DNA of 64,000 nucleotides from Bradyrhizobium sp. ARR65 (lineage in GTDB: Bacteria > Pseudomonadota > Alphaproteobacteria > Rhizobiales > Xanthobacteraceae). A model generated the notes under the pieces. It worked only from the letters and a program-made list of their open reading frames with translations, did not search any database and was not told the origin of the DNA. The stretch spans positions 17,011 to 81,010 of the forward strand of contig NZ_AWZU01000036.1 in the NCBI RefSeq assembly GCF_000472385.1. Direction: 5' to 3'. Below are positions 40,371-50,235 of this stretch, in pieces (positions within the stretch are counted from its first letter, which is position 1; the number at the start of each line of letters is the position of its first letter). The translations under genes were made by a program, and so were the position numbers.

Positions 40371-40772
40371 ATGGCATACGTCACATCGGCTACCACCAAG
40401 GGCGGACGCAACGGCCGCTCCATGCTCGATTCCGGCGGATTGGCGCTGGCGATGGCGCTGCCGAAGGAACTGGGCGGCACCGGCGACGGGCACAATCCCG
40501 AGCAGCTATTCGCGCTCGGCTATTCCGCCTGCTTCGGCCAGGCGATCCTCGTGCTTGCCAACAAGCATGATGTCGACGGCCAGGCGGCCAAGGTCACGGC
40601 CGACGTCACCTTGAACACCGACGGCGGCTTTTCGCTTGCGGTCGAATTGAAGGTTTCCATTCCGGGCGCCGACAAGGCCAAGGTCCAGGCGCTGGTCGAC
40701 GAAGCTCACACCATCTGCCCGTATTCGAAGGCAACCAAAGGCAACATTCCGGTCAAATTGACCGTGGTCTAG
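40371..40772 (+). CDS. ohr: Organic hydroperoxide reductase Ohr, inside the atp operon
   Basis: A 133-residue thiol peroxidase of the OsmC/Ohr family that reduces organic and lipid hydroperoxides. The two redox cysteines are C54 (GYSACFGQA) and C116 (HTICPYSKAT), and the Ohr start GGRNGRSMLDSGGLALAMALPKELGG and NPEQLFALGYSACF mark it as Ohr rather than OsmC. It lies 31 bases after atpG and 83 before atpD on the same strand, so it interrupts atpHAGDC. No OhrR regulator gene is next to it. The 40774-40821 palindrome follows. Confidence 0.92.
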   Translation: MAYVTSATTKGGRNGRSMLDSGGLALAMALPKELGGTGDGHNPEQLFALGYSACFGQAILVLANKHDVDGQAAKVTADVTLNTDGGFSLAVELKVSIPGADKAKVQALVDEAHTICPYSKATKGNIPVKLTVV

Positions 40773-40773
40773 C

Positions 40774-40821
40774 GCGCATGATCCGGAAAAGTGGAAACCG
40801 GTTTTCCGACAGATCATGCGC
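40774..40821. repeat. Palindromic repeat GCATGATC/GATCATGC between ohr and atpD
   Basis: GCGCATGATC (40774-40783) pairs with GATCATGCGC (40812-40821); inside, CGGAAAA pairs with TTTTCCG. This is the most regular copy of a repeat also found at 54132-54180, 44238-44340 and 10421. It begins 2 bases after the ohr stop. Confidence 0.8.
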
Positions 40822-40855
40822 AAATTATAAGATTCGGTTTGAAGGAGATAGTTGA

Positions 40856-42298
<1,443 letters not shown>

Positions 42299-42443
42299 GA
42301 TTCGAGCTCATCATTGCCGGGCAGAAACGCAAAGCGCGTCTTTGAGCTAGCTGACCCGGCAATCCATCTGCAGAGAAACGTTTTCGATTGATGGACCTGC
42401 GGGTCAAGCCCGCTGGTGACAATCGAAAGAGAGCGGAAAGACC

Positions 42444-42851
42444 ATGGCCACCTTCCACTTCGATCTTGTCTCGCCGGAAAAGATTGCATTCTCGGGCGAG
42501 GTTGATCAGGTCGACATCCCCGGCGCGGAGGGCGATTTCGGCGTGCTTGCGGGACATGCGCCGGTGGTCGCGGCGATCCGGCCGGGCATCCTCACTGTAA
42601 CGACCGGGACCGCGCACCAGAAGATCATCGTGCTTGGTGGTCTTGCCGAGATGTCCGAAAGGGGCCTCACCGTGCTCGCCGATGTCGCCACCTCGCTGGA
42701 GGAACTCGACCGGGCGCGCTTTGCCGAGACCATCGCGGAGATGGAAGAGGGGCTGAAGGAGAAGCAGGGCTCCGAGCTCGACCAGGCGATCGAACGGCTC
42801 GATCACTTCCGGAGCATCCAGAACGAGCTCAACACCACCGCGATGCATTAA
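42444..42851 (+). CDS. atpC: F1 ATP synthase epsilon subunit
   Basis: A 135-residue epsilon subunit: N-terminal beta barrel (FHFDLVSPEKIAFSGEVDQVDIPGAEGDFGVLAGHAPVVAAIRPG) and a C-terminal helical hairpin. It lies 145 bases after atpD and closes the operon. Its C-terminal DELSD-type inhibitory segment is not evident, as usual in alphaproteobacteria, where other inhibitors act. Confidence 0.94.
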   Translation: MATFHFDLVSPEKIAFSGEVDQVDIPGAEGDFGVLAGHAPVVAAIRPGILTVTTGTAHQKIIVLGGLAEMSERGLTVLADVATSLEELDRARFAETIAEMEEGLKEKQGSELDQAIERLDHFRSIQNELNTTAMH

Positions 42852-42962
42852 GGTCCTTCTCTAGGCCAAAGCCTTCTTAGACCGTCGCCCTGAGGTGCTC
42901 GCGAAAGCGAGCCTCGAAGGACGACAGCCCGGCCCTCAGCGACAAACGGACGCGCTTTTTCC

Positions 42963-43463
42963 TTACGCTGCGAATGTCGCGAATTGTCGCGCCACTTCGC
43001 GATAGACGTTGCGCCGGAAGGGCACGACGAGCTCGGGGATACGCTTCAGTTGCTCCCAGCGCCAGGAATCGAACTCAGCCGGCTGGCCATTGCGCACCGT
43101 CAGCGGATCGATATCGCCGTCGTCGCCGGTAAAGCGCAGCGCGAACCATTTTTGCCGCTGGCCGCGGAACTTGCCGAGCCGATGCGGCGGTCCATCATAG
43201 GGCGGAAACTCGTAAATGAGCCAGTCGGTGGTCTCGCCGAGATAATGGGCGCTTGTCACGCCGGTCTCTTCCCACAGCTCGCGCGCAGCGGCCGCGCGCA
43301 GATCTTCGCCCTCCTCGACGCCGCCCTGCGGCATCTGCCACTCAAGGCCCGGAACAATGATTTCAGGTCCATCATCGCGAAAGCGGCGACAGATCAGGAC
43401 GAGACCGGCTGCATTGAACAGGGCGATTCCGACATTGGGACGATAGGCTTTGTCTGTCGACAC
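42963..43463 (-). CDS. Nudix hydrolase, RppH-like (copy 1)
   Basis: A 166-residue Nudix protein of the RppH/IalA group, which removes pyrophosphate from RNA 5' ends or cleaves dinucleoside polyphosphates. The Nudix box is GGVEEGEDLRAAAARELWEETGV, with all catalytic glutamates present, and WQMPQGG, RGQRQKWF and FDSWRWEQL are RppH signatures. GTG at 43463 is the best start. Directly downstream of a second paralogue (43600-44106) with a 136-base repeat-filled gap. Confidence 0.88.
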   Translation of the reverse strand: MSTDKAYRPNVGIALFNAAGLVLICRRFRDDGPEIIVPGLEWQMPQGGVEEGEDLRAAAARELWEETGVTSAHYLGETTDWLIYEFPPYDGPPHRLGKFRGQRQKWFALRFTGDDGDIDPLTVRNGQPAEFDSWRWEQLKRIPELVVPFRRNVYREVARQFATFAA

Positions 43464-43478
43464 TGTAAGCTCTCGGTC

Positions 43479-43583
43479 GTCATTCCGGGGGCGGTGCGGA
43501 AGCACCGAACCCGGAACCTTGAGATTTTCAGATGTGTAACTGCACATCAGAGTGCGCTCGCTGCCGCGAGCACTCCGGAATGA
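43479..43583. repeat. Palindromic repeat between the two Nudix genes
   Basis: GTCATTCCGGGGGCGGTGC at the left, GCACTCCGGAATGAC at the right, with CAGATGTG/CACATCAG inside. Same class as 4343 and 35762. Confidence 0.65.
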
Positions 43584-43599
43584 CCCGCAAGTCCTAGTC

Positions 43600-44106
43600 C
43601 TAGCCAGTCTCCGCCAGCGAAGCAAATTCCTGCACCACGCGCTCGTAGACCGGGCGCTTGAACGGAATGATCAGTTGCGGAAGATTTCGCATCGGTTCCC
43701 AACGCCAGTTCACGAACTCGGACTTGTGGCCGTCTCCGGGATGTTCGACGTTGATCTCGCTGTCCTTGCCGGTGAAACGCATCGCGAACCACTTCTGGCG
43801 CTGGCCGCGATAGCGCCCCTTCCAGGCGCGGCCCGCGACCGTGCGCGGAATATCGTAGGTGAGCCATTCGCCGATTTCGGCGAGCTTTTCGACCGAGCGG
43901 ACGCTCGTTTCCTCGTATAGCTCGCGTTTGGCCGCCTCCCAGGTGTCCTCGCCGGGATCGACGCCACCCTGCGGCATCTGCCAGACGTGGGTTTCGTCGA
44001 CGTGCTCGATGCCGCCGGCGCGGCGGCCTATGAAAACCAGCCCGTCCCTGTTGATCAGCATCATGCCGACGCAATCCCGGTAGGGCAGGTCTTCATAGCG
44101 CGTCAT
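43600..44106 (-). CDS. rppH: RNA pyrophosphohydrolase RppH (copy 2)
   Basis: A 168-residue protein starting MTRYEDLPYRDCVGMMLINRDG, the standard RppH N-terminus. The Nudix box GGVDPGEDTWEAAKRELYEET is intact in its glutamates, although the usual glycine after EET is serine (EETSV). RGQRQKWFAMRF and FVNWRWEPM are also present. This copy looks closer to canonical rhizobial RppH than copy 1. An in-frame GTG at 44118 is an alternative start. Confidence 0.9.
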   Translation of the reverse strand: MTRYEDLPYRDCVGMMLINRDGLVFIGRRAGGIEHVDETHVWQMPQGGVDPGEDTWEAAKRELYEETSVRSVEKLAEIGEWLTYDIPRTVAGRAWKGRYRGQRQKWFAMRFTGKDSEINVEHPGDGHKSEFVNWRWEPMRNLPQLIIPFKRPVYERVVQEFASLAETG

Positions 44107-44192
44107 GGCGTCACTCACCTCTCTGCCGCGCTTGGAGCCGGTTCGGCCTCGGGGCGCGGCCAGCGGGCGAGCGCCCGCCAATGGACTATCGG

Positions 44193-44232
44193 TGAGATCA
44201 CGATCCGATTAAATGGAATCGGATCACGATCT
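44193..44232. repeat. Inverted repeat upstream of rppH
   Basis: GAGATCACGATCCGATT and AATCGGATCACGATCTC form a 17-base arm pair with two mismatches. Confidence 0.7.
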
Positions 44233-44237
44233 CATCT

Positions 44238-44340
44238 CAGCTTGAGCATGGTCGCTGCGGGAACGCGTTCCGCCTTGTCGCGAGGGAAAACCAGTTTCCA
44301 CTTTGCGCCAATGCAGCCCTCCGGATCATGCTCTAGCTCG
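44238..44340. repeat. Expanded GATCATGCTC-family repeat
   Basis: GAGCATGGTC and CCAGTTTCCACTTT precede CCGGATCATGCTC; this is the 40774-type palindrome with extra sequence between its arms. It runs to the 3' end of the deacetylase gene. Confidence 0.5.
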
Positions 44341-45544
44341 ATTTTGATTTCAGCATCGCCGTTGTCAATGGCACCAGCATCACGCCGTGACCCTCCAGGC
44401 CCTTGATCCAGTTGCCGATGCGCTCGATCGAGACCGGCAGCGCAGACGCGGTGCCGATGGCGTAGCCGCGCGCCTTGGCGATCTCTTCCAGCTTGGCCAG
44501 CGCGCGGTCGATCTCGCCCGAGGTCGGCACGGCATCGATGGTGAGGTCGCCCTTGCCGAAGGGCATGGCTTGCGCGCTCGCGGTCGCCGACGCCACGCTG
44601 CGCGGTGCCGCGCCGTCGTCGAAAAAGCCAAGGCCCCGCTTGCCGGCTTCGCGCAGGATCGGCTGCATCACCGAATCGGTCGCGACGAAACGTGCGCCCA
44701 TGAAATTGGCGATGCCGGCATAGCCCTGCAGGCGGCTCAAATGCCAATAGAGCCGGTCGAGATTCTGCTCAGGTCCGAGCGTCGTGAGCAGGGTTTGCGG
44801 TCCCGGATCATTGTCAGGATAGTCGTAAGGCTCCATTGGTATTTGAAGCAGGATCTCGTGGCGCTGTGCGCGTGCCCGCTCGGCGAGCTTGCCGGGATCG
44901 GCACCGTAGGGTGTGAAGGCGAGCGTGACCGCGCCCGGCAGCTTCATGATCGCGTCGGTGGTCTTGGCGGCGCCGACGCCGAGCCCGCCGATCACGATCG
45001 AGACCACCGGCATCTTGGCCGCCTTGGCCCGATCGGCGTCGGCCGCGTAGACCGCGAACGGCTTGAGGCCGTCGGCAACCACCGGAATCATGCCATAGCG
45101 GGATTTTTCCAGGAGCCGGGGATCGATCCCGGTCATGGCGGGGGCAGCGTCGCTCTGACCCTTCTCAGAGCTGCCTTCCCCGGGGATCACCACATCATGG
45201 CGGGCGCCGCTCGAGCCATCGATGATGGTGATCGTCTTCTGTTCGCCGCTTGCGTTCTCCTTCGCCGGAGCTTTTGCGCCTTGCTCGGCGCCTGCGCTCG
45301 ATGATGCCGGCGGTTTTACCGCTGCGGCGTTGCCTTCGCCGCTCTGGGGCAGTGCGATGTGGGCGACCGGCTCGCCGCCGAGCGGATCGTCGTTGAAGAT
45401 GGCAAAGCCGGCGAAGGCGACGAGAAACAGGCCCAGCAGCACCGCGAGCGCCTGAGTTGCCGTGAACGGTAGCCGCAATCGGCGCCTGCGGCGCGCCGTG
45501 TTTTGTCCAAGCGGGGCGCTCAGATCGTCAACCGTCTCTGCCAT
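44333..45544 (-). CDS. Divergent polysaccharide deacetylase family protein (YibQ-like)
   Basis: A 403-residue protein with a basic N-terminus, one transmembrane segment (about 28-48), an Ala/Lys-rich linker and a C-terminal divergent polysaccharide deacetylase domain (about 170-400: VSIVIGGLGVGAAKTTDAIMKLPGAVTLAFTPYG, then EILLQIPMEPYDYPDNDPG and FMGARFVATDSVM). It lies downstream of ctpA and envC, an association frequent in proteobacteria and suggestive of cell-wall remodelling, though the enzymatic activity of this family is not settled. A terminator at 45661-45689 separates it from ctpA. Confidence 0.88.
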   Translation of the reverse strand: MAETVDDLSAPLGQNTARRRRRLRLPFTATQALAVLLGLFLVAFAGFAIFNDDPLGGEPVAHIALPQSGEGNAAAVKPPASSSAGAEQGAKAPAKENASGEQKTITIIDGSSGARHDVVIPGEGSSEKGQSDAAPAMTGIDPRLLEKSRYGMIPVVADGLKPFAVYAADADRAKAAKMPVVSIVIGGLGVGAAKTTDAIMKLPGAVTLAFTPYGADPGKLAERARAQRHEILLQIPMEPYDYPDNDPGPQTLLTTLGPEQNLDRLYWHLSRLQGYAGIANFMGARFVATDSVMQPILREAGKRGLGFFDDGAAPRSVASATASAQAMPFGKGDLTIDAVPTSGEIDRALAKLEEIAKARGYAIGTASALPVSIERIGNWIKGLEGHGVMLVPLTTAMLKSKSS

Positions 45545-45660
45545 GAAGCTTCCCGAATCAATCGAAGCGACGATACCACGGCAGGCCAAAGCCGCATCAC
45601 CCCGAGGCTGGAGCCCAGCCGCACGTCATCGCGCCTGACCGCCATCCGCTGGCCGCAGCA

Positions 45661-45689
45661 AAAAGGGCGGCCTTGCGGGCCGCCCTTTT
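45661..45689. terminator. Intrinsic terminator after ctpA
   Basis: AAAAGGGCGGCC (45661-45672) and GGCCGCCCTTTT (45678-45689) form a perfect 12-base stem with a 5-base loop. On the minus strand it follows the ctpA stop by 21 bases and ends in TTTT. Confidence 0.85.
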
Positions 45690-45710
45690 CGAAATCAATG
45701 CTTTAGCGGA

Positions 45711-47081
45711 TCAATTGGCCGCCGGCTTGTCGGCCGCAGTCTTGTTGTCGCTGGGCGACGGTGGGGCAGTCCTTGCGCTTACCGTGCTCTCCGTGGACCT
45801 GATTCCGTGCAGTAGGTCATCGGCCATCTTCAGCGCCTTGTCGTCCTTGGCGTCCGGCGGGACGTAGGATTGCGAGCCGGTCTTCTCGTCACCATCGGAC
45901 TTCAGATGCCCACGCAGCGAGGCTTCGCCCTTGGTATCGGTCCGCGATTTCAGCTCGTCCGGCACGTCCTGCAGCACCTCGATATCGGGAACGATGCCCT
46001 TGGCCTGGATCGATTTGCCGGACGGCGTGTAGTAGCGGGCTGTGGTCAGCCGCAGCGCGCCATTGCCGCTGCCGAGCGGAATGATCGTCTGCACCGAGCC
46101 CTTGCCGAAGGAGCGGGTGCCGACCAGCGTGGCGCGCTTGTGGTCCTGCAAGGCGCCGGCAACGATTTCGGAGGCCGAGGCCGAGCCGCCGTTGATCAGC
46201 ACGATCACGGGCTTGCCCTTGGTCAGGTCGCCCGGATGGGCGGAACGGCGCTGGGTCTCTTCCGGGTTGCGGCCGCGGGTGGAGACGATCTCGCCGCGCT
46301 CCAGGAACGCGTCGGAGACGGTGACGGCCTCTTCGAGCAGGCCGCCCGGATTGTTGCGCAGGTCGAGGATATAGCCCTTCATCCTGTCGCCGAGCTGGTT
46401 CTGCAGGTCGGCGATGCTCTTCTTCAGGCCCTCGGTGGTTTGCTCGTTGAAGGTGGTAATGCGGATGTAGCCGATGTCATCGGCCTCGATGCGCGAGCGG
46501 ACCGAGCGGACGCGGATGTTGTCGCGCATCAGGGTGACGTCGATCGGATTATCGACACCCTTGCGGATGATCTTGAGCTTGATCTTGGTGTTAACCGGCC
46601 CGCGCATCTTCTCAACCGCCTGGTTGAGGGTGAGGCCCTGCACTTGCTCGTCGTCGAGCTGGGTGATGATGTCATTGGCGAGGATGCCGGCCCGCGATGC
46701 GGGCGTATCGTCGATCGGCGAGACCACCTTGATCAGGCCGTCTTCCATCGTGACCTCGATGCCGAGCCCGCCGAACTCGCCGCGGGTCTGCACCTGCATG
46801 TCGCGGAAGCTCTTGGCGTCCATGTAGCTCGAGTGCGGATCGAGGCCGGAGAGCATGCCACTGATCGCGGATTCCACGAGTTTGCTGTCGTCGGGCTTCT
46901 CGACATAGTCGCTGCGCACCCGTTCGAACACGTCGCCGAACAGGTTGAGCTGGCGATAGGTATCGGCGGTCGCCGCCCTGGCGCTTGATCCCATCAGCAC
47001 CGCGCGCGGCTGGGTCACGAACAACGTCAATGCCGCGCCAGTGGCAGCGCTGAGGAGAACTACTGAAGTCTTGCGCATCAT
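45711..47081 (-). CDS. ctpA: C-terminal processing protease, S41 family (CtpA)
   Basis: A 456-residue exported serine protease: N-terminal signal/anchor (about 4-30), PDZ domain (about 95-175, GGLGIEVTMEDGLIKVVSPIDDTPASRAGI) and the S41 catalytic domain with the serine in NGGSASASEIVAGAL and the lysine in GTRSFGKGSVQT. It processes periplasmic proteins such as peptidoglycan hydrolases. ATG 47081 overlaps the envC TGA (ATGA), so protease and hydrolase activator are co-translated. Confidence 0.94.
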   Translation of the reverse strand: MMRKTSVVLLSAATGAALTLFVTQPRAVLMGSSARAATADTYRQLNLFGDVFERVRSDYVEKPDDSKLVESAISGMLSGLDPHSSYMDAKSFRDMQVQTRGEFGGLGIEVTMEDGLIKVVSPIDDTPASRAGILANDIITQLDDEQVQGLTLNQAVEKMRGPVNTKIKLKIIRKGVDNPIDVTLMRDNIRVRSVRSRIEADDIGYIRITTFNEQTTEGLKKSIADLQNQLGDRMKGYILDLRNNPGGLLEEAVTVSDAFLERGEIVSTRGRNPEETQRRSAHPGDLTKGKPVIVLINGGSASASEIVAGALQDHKRATLVGTRSFGKGSVQTIIPLGSGNGALRLTTARYYTPSGKSIQAKGIVPDIEVLQDVPDELKSRTDTKGEASLRGHLKSDGDEKTGSQSYVPPDAKDDKALKMADDLLHGIRSTESTVSARTAPPSPSDNKTAADKPAAN

Positions 47082-48436
47082 CCGCGAACCTTTTCGCCTT
47101 CTTTTGCGGCCCACCATGGGCCTGGATCAATTGGAGTGCCGTCCTTACGGAACTCGACATAGAGCACGGGTTGACTCACGTTGGGTGCGAAGATCGACGC
47201 CACCTGGGACGTCGTCCCCATGGTCGCGACCGGCTCCCCTGTCAGAACAAACTGCCCGATATTGACCGAAATGCGCTCCATCCCGGCGATCAGCACATGA
47301 TATCCGCCACCGGCATTGAGGATCAAGAGTTGACCATAGGAGCGGAATGGCCCGGCATAAACCACCCAGCCGTCGCACGGCGTTGTGACCTGCGCGCCCG
47401 GCCGTGTTGCCAAAGAAATGCCTTTTTCTATGCCGCCAGCCCCATCGGAACTGCCATATTCGCGAATCCTGGTGCCGTTCACCGGAAATGCCAACAGGCC
47501 CTTGGCCGAGGCGAAGGCAATGGCCGGGCTGGTCCGCCTGGGATTTTTCAGCGCGGCCGGGTCGGGCGCTCCGCCCGGCGTGCCCTGCTGGTTGGCGGTC
47601 GCGGCTGCCTTGGCGGCGGCCTTGACCTCCTGCTCCATCTTCGCGATCAAACCCTGCAGGCTGTCGACCTGCTTGGCGAGCGTGATCGCGCGGGCGCTCT
47701 CGGCCTCCATGTCCTTTTCCATCGTCGCCTGCTGGCGCTGGCGTTCGTCGATCAGCGCCGCAAGCCGCGTCTGGTCGTTCTTCAGCTTGTCGCGGTCGGA
47801 AGCGAGCTGATCGCGTTCGCTTGCGATCGACTTGCGGACGGCGACGAGATCGCCGAGTTCACCGGCCAGTCTTTCGGCGCGCGTGCGCAGTTCCGGCACG
47901 ACGGCGCCCAGCAGGATCGCGGTGCGCAGCGACTGCAGCGCGTCCTCGGGACGGACGAGCAGCGCCGGCGGCGTGCGTCGGCCTGCACGTTGCAGGGCGG
48001 CCAGCACTTCGACGATCTCGGAGCGGCGCGAATCGAGCGAGCCGCGGATCTGCTGCTCGCGGCCATCGAGCGAATGCAGCCGCGTCTCCGCGTCGGCCAT
48101 TCGACCCTCGAGCTCGCGCACCTGCGCGGCGCTATCGATCAGCTGCTGGTTGAGCTTGCTGCGGTCCTGGCCGATGGCGGCGATGTCGGCCTTAAGCTTG
48201 GCCTGCGTCTCGGCCGCGCGGCTCTGCTCGACCCTGGCAGCCTCGAGTTCCTGCTCGCGCTGCTTGATTGCATCGGGGGATACGGCGGCGGTTTGAGAAG
48301 CCGGCGCCGGCGTCTGCGCCGCTGCAGGCGGCGCGTTGATCAATCCAGACAATAACAGGAAAGACAGCGGCAGCGAGGCGACGGCACCGCGACCAACGGT
48401 GTCATGATAGGAAGCAAAGGGCCGCGCGCGCTGCAT
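47078..48436 (-). CDS. envC: Murein hydrolase activator EnvC-like, degenerate LytM domain
   Basis: A 452-residue exported protein: signal peptide (about 15-41), a long coiled coil (about 50-270) and a C-terminal LytM/M23 domain (about 325-445). The M23 zinc site is degraded: the first HxxxD-type motif reads EKGIS and the HxH motif position reads VLIAGM, so it should not be a peptidase. This is the arrangement of EnvC, which activates amidases at the division site through FtsEX. Coupled to ctpA by a stop-start overlap. Confidence 0.88.
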   Translation of the reverse strand: MQRARPFASYHDTVGRGAVASLPLSFLLLSGLINAPPAAAQTPAPASQTAAVSPDAIKQREQELEAARVEQSRAAETQAKLKADIAAIGQDRSKLNQQLIDSAAQVRELEGRMADAETRLHSLDGREQQIRGSLDSRRSEIVEVLAALQRAGRRTPPALLVRPEDALQSLRTAILLGAVVPELRTRAERLAGELGDLVAVRKSIASERDQLASDRDKLKNDQTRLAALIDERQRQQATMEKDMEAESARAITLAKQVDSLQGLIAKMEQEVKAAAKAAATANQQGTPGGAPDPAALKNPRRTSPAIAFASAKGLLAFPVNGTRIREYGSSDGAGGIEKGISLATRPGAQVTTPCDGWVVYAGPFRSYGQLLILNAGGGYHVLIAGMERISVNIGQFVLTGEPVATMGTTSQVASIFAPNVSQPVLYVEFRKDGTPIDPGPWWAAKEGEKVRG

Positions 48437-48463
48437 AAGTTCCGAAAGCCGTTGTGGCGCGTC

Positions 48464-48946
48464 TTACGCGCGATGGTAGGGATGTCCTGACAAAATCGTC
48501 GCCGCCCGGTAAAGCTGCTCGAGGAGCATCACCCGTACCATTTGATGCGGCCAAGTCGCGGCCCCGAACGCCATCTTAAGTTTTCCCCTGGCGCTTAATT
48601 CGGGCGAAAGTCCGTCCGCGCCGCCGATCACAAAGGCTGTGCTCGGAACAGATTGGTCGCGCCAATGGGACAAGCGAACCGCCAAGCCTTGACTGTCGAT
48701 ATTCTCCCCCCGTTCATCGAGGGTGACAAGCACGGAGTTTTCCGGGATGGCCGCGGCAATCGCAGCGGCCTCCTCGGCGACGCGCGCCGCCGCCTCGCGG
48801 GCTCGGCTTTCGGGAATCTCATGAATGTCGAGGCCGCGGAAGCCGAGCTTGCGGCCGATATCGTCGAAGCGTTTCCGGTAGCGCTCGGCAAGCTCGCGCT
48901 CCGGACCCTGTTTCAGCCGGCCGACGGCAATGACAGTCATCCGCAT
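48464..48946 (-). CDS. rlmH: 23S rRNA pseudouridine-1915 N3-methyltransferase RlmH
   Basis: A 160-residue SPOUT methyltransferase modifying pseudouridine 1915 of 23S rRNA on the assembled ribosome. The trefoil-knot motifs are FVIGGADGLSPEL (about 105-117) and the C-terminal FGAATWPHQMVRVMLLEQLYRAATILSGHPYHRA is the family hallmark. ATG 48946 gives the usual length. It follows rsfS by 50 bases. Confidence 0.95.
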   Translation of the reverse strand: MRMTVIAVGRLKQGPERELAERYRKRFDDIGRKLGFRGLDIHEIPESRAREAAARVAEEAAAIAAAIPENSVLVTLDERGENIDSQGLAVRLSHWRDQSVPSTAFVIGGADGLSPELSARGKLKMAFGAATWPHQMVRVMLLEQLYRAATILSGHPYHRA

Positions 48947-48996
48947 GCGCGCGAGGCTAACACGCGCACCAGCCGATTCGAAATCGGCTCGACCAG

Positions 48997-49419
48997 CTAG
49001 ATGACCTTCGCCCCCGACGGCCCCTGCGTCCACAATCGCTCGAGATTGTAGAACTCACGGACCTCCGGTCTGAACACGTGCAAGATCACGTCGCCGGAAT
49101 CGATCAGCACCCAGTCGCAATTGGGCAAGCCTTCGACATGGATGTTCTTGATGCCGGTTTCCTTCAGGGCCTTGGCCACATTCTCCGCGATCGCACCGAC
49201 GTGCCGGTTGGCCCGGCCGGAGGTGACGATCATGTAGTCGGAATATGCCGATTTGCCGCGAAGGTCGATGGTGACCGTCTCTTCCGCCTTCATATCGTCG
49301 AGGCGGGAGAGGATCGTCTTCAGCGTCTTGTCGGCGTCAGGTTGCGCCGTCAAGGCCGCAGCTTGGGTCGATGTTTTACGCGCGGTTCGTTGAGCCTTGG
49401 GTAAAACAGACTTGGACAA
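48997..49419 (-). CDS. rsfS: Ribosome silencing factor RsfS
   Basis: A 140-residue Iojap/RsfS protein that binds L14 and blocks subunit joining under nutrient limitation. Core motifs DYMIVTSGRANRHVGAIAENV and WVLIDSGDVILHVFRPEVREFYNLERLW are intact. The N-terminal ~25 residues are a basic, low-complexity extension. In the usual nadD-rsfS-rlmH order. Confidence 0.95.
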   Translation of the reverse strand: MSKSVLPKAQRTARKTSTQAAALTAQPDADKTLKTILSRLDDMKAEETVTIDLRGKSAYSDYMIVTSGRANRHVGAIAENVAKALKETGIKNIHVEGLPNCDWVLIDSGDVILHVFRPEVREFYNLERLWTQGPSGAKVI

Positions 49420-49575
49420 TACAGGTGTCGCCAGGGACCATTCCTTTCGCTGTATCGCAGGAGACCGAATCCGAAGCTCCCGCCTTCATACTACCCATGT
49501 GGGGTTAAGGGTTTCAATATGCCAGTGTCGCCAATCCCGCGTGCGACACTGGATCCTGCTTCCTCCTACTTCCTC

Positions 49576-50211
49576 CTACTTCCAGGTCCCATCCGGGTTC
49601 CGCAGGCCCGTCGAGGACAGTTTGAGCTTCATGCCGGTGAGGAAAATCCAGGCCGGCGGGCGACGATCGGCGAGCCGGCTCGCTTCGCTTTCGGGCAGGC
49701 GATAGCGCGCCAAGGCCCGCGCTGCGGGTGCGGCCAATGCACGGAAACTTTGTGGCGGTCGATCGATCACCGCGATCGGTACTTGGCTCGCGATGCGCTG
49801 CCAGTTCTGCCAGCGATGGAATTGCGCGAGGTTGTCGGCGCCCATGATCCATACGAAACGCACAGCGGAAGCGCGGCGGCGCAGGAAATTGATGGTGTCG
49901 TCAGTGTAGCGCGTTCCGATGACGGATTCGAGACAGCTCACCTGGATGCGCGGATCGTCGGCGATGGCGCGCGCGGCCTCAAGTCGCGCCTGCAGATTGG
50001 CTTGGGCGCGCTGATTCTTGAGTGGGTTCCCCGGCGTCACCAGCCACCAGACGCGATCGAGACGCAATCGCTTCAGCGCGAACTCACTGATGGCGCGGTG
50101 CGCGAGATGCGGCGGATTGAACGAGCCGCCGAGCAGACCGATGCGCATGCCGTCGCTGTAGGGCGGGAGCGCTTGCGCGACGGAGAGCGACGCGACTGGA
50201 CCTTCCTTCAA
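49576..50211 (-). CDS. nadD: Nicotinate-nucleotide adenylyltransferase NadD
   Basis: NadD adenylates nicotinate mononucleotide in NAD synthesis. The 211-residue protein has the nucleotidyltransferase motif GGSFNPPHLAH (about 28-38) and the C-terminal LSSTGLRN (ISSTxxR-type). The start used is TTG at 50211, 24 bases after proA; ATG at 50148 would remove 21 residues that precede the conserved fold. The start is therefore uncertain, the identity is not. Confidence 0.92.
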   Translation of the reverse strand: MKEGPVASLSVAQALPPYSDGMRIGLLGGSFNPPHLAHRAISEFALKRLRLDRVWWLVTPGNPLKNQRAQANLQARLEAARAIADDPRIQVSCLESVIGTRYTDDTINFLRRRASAVRFVWIMGADNLAQFHRWQNWQRIASQVPIAVIDRPPQSFRALAAPAARALARYRLPESEASRLADRRPPAWIFLTGMKLKLSSTGLRNPDGTWK

Positions 50212-50235
50212 CTCAGCCCCGTCTGGACAAAAACC

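Noticed and set aside
44232..44747. Minus-strand frame overlapping the deacetylase 3' end and the adjacent repeat
   Set aside because: Its unique part is the translated palindromic repeat and the rest is an out-of-frame shadow of the deacetylase gene.
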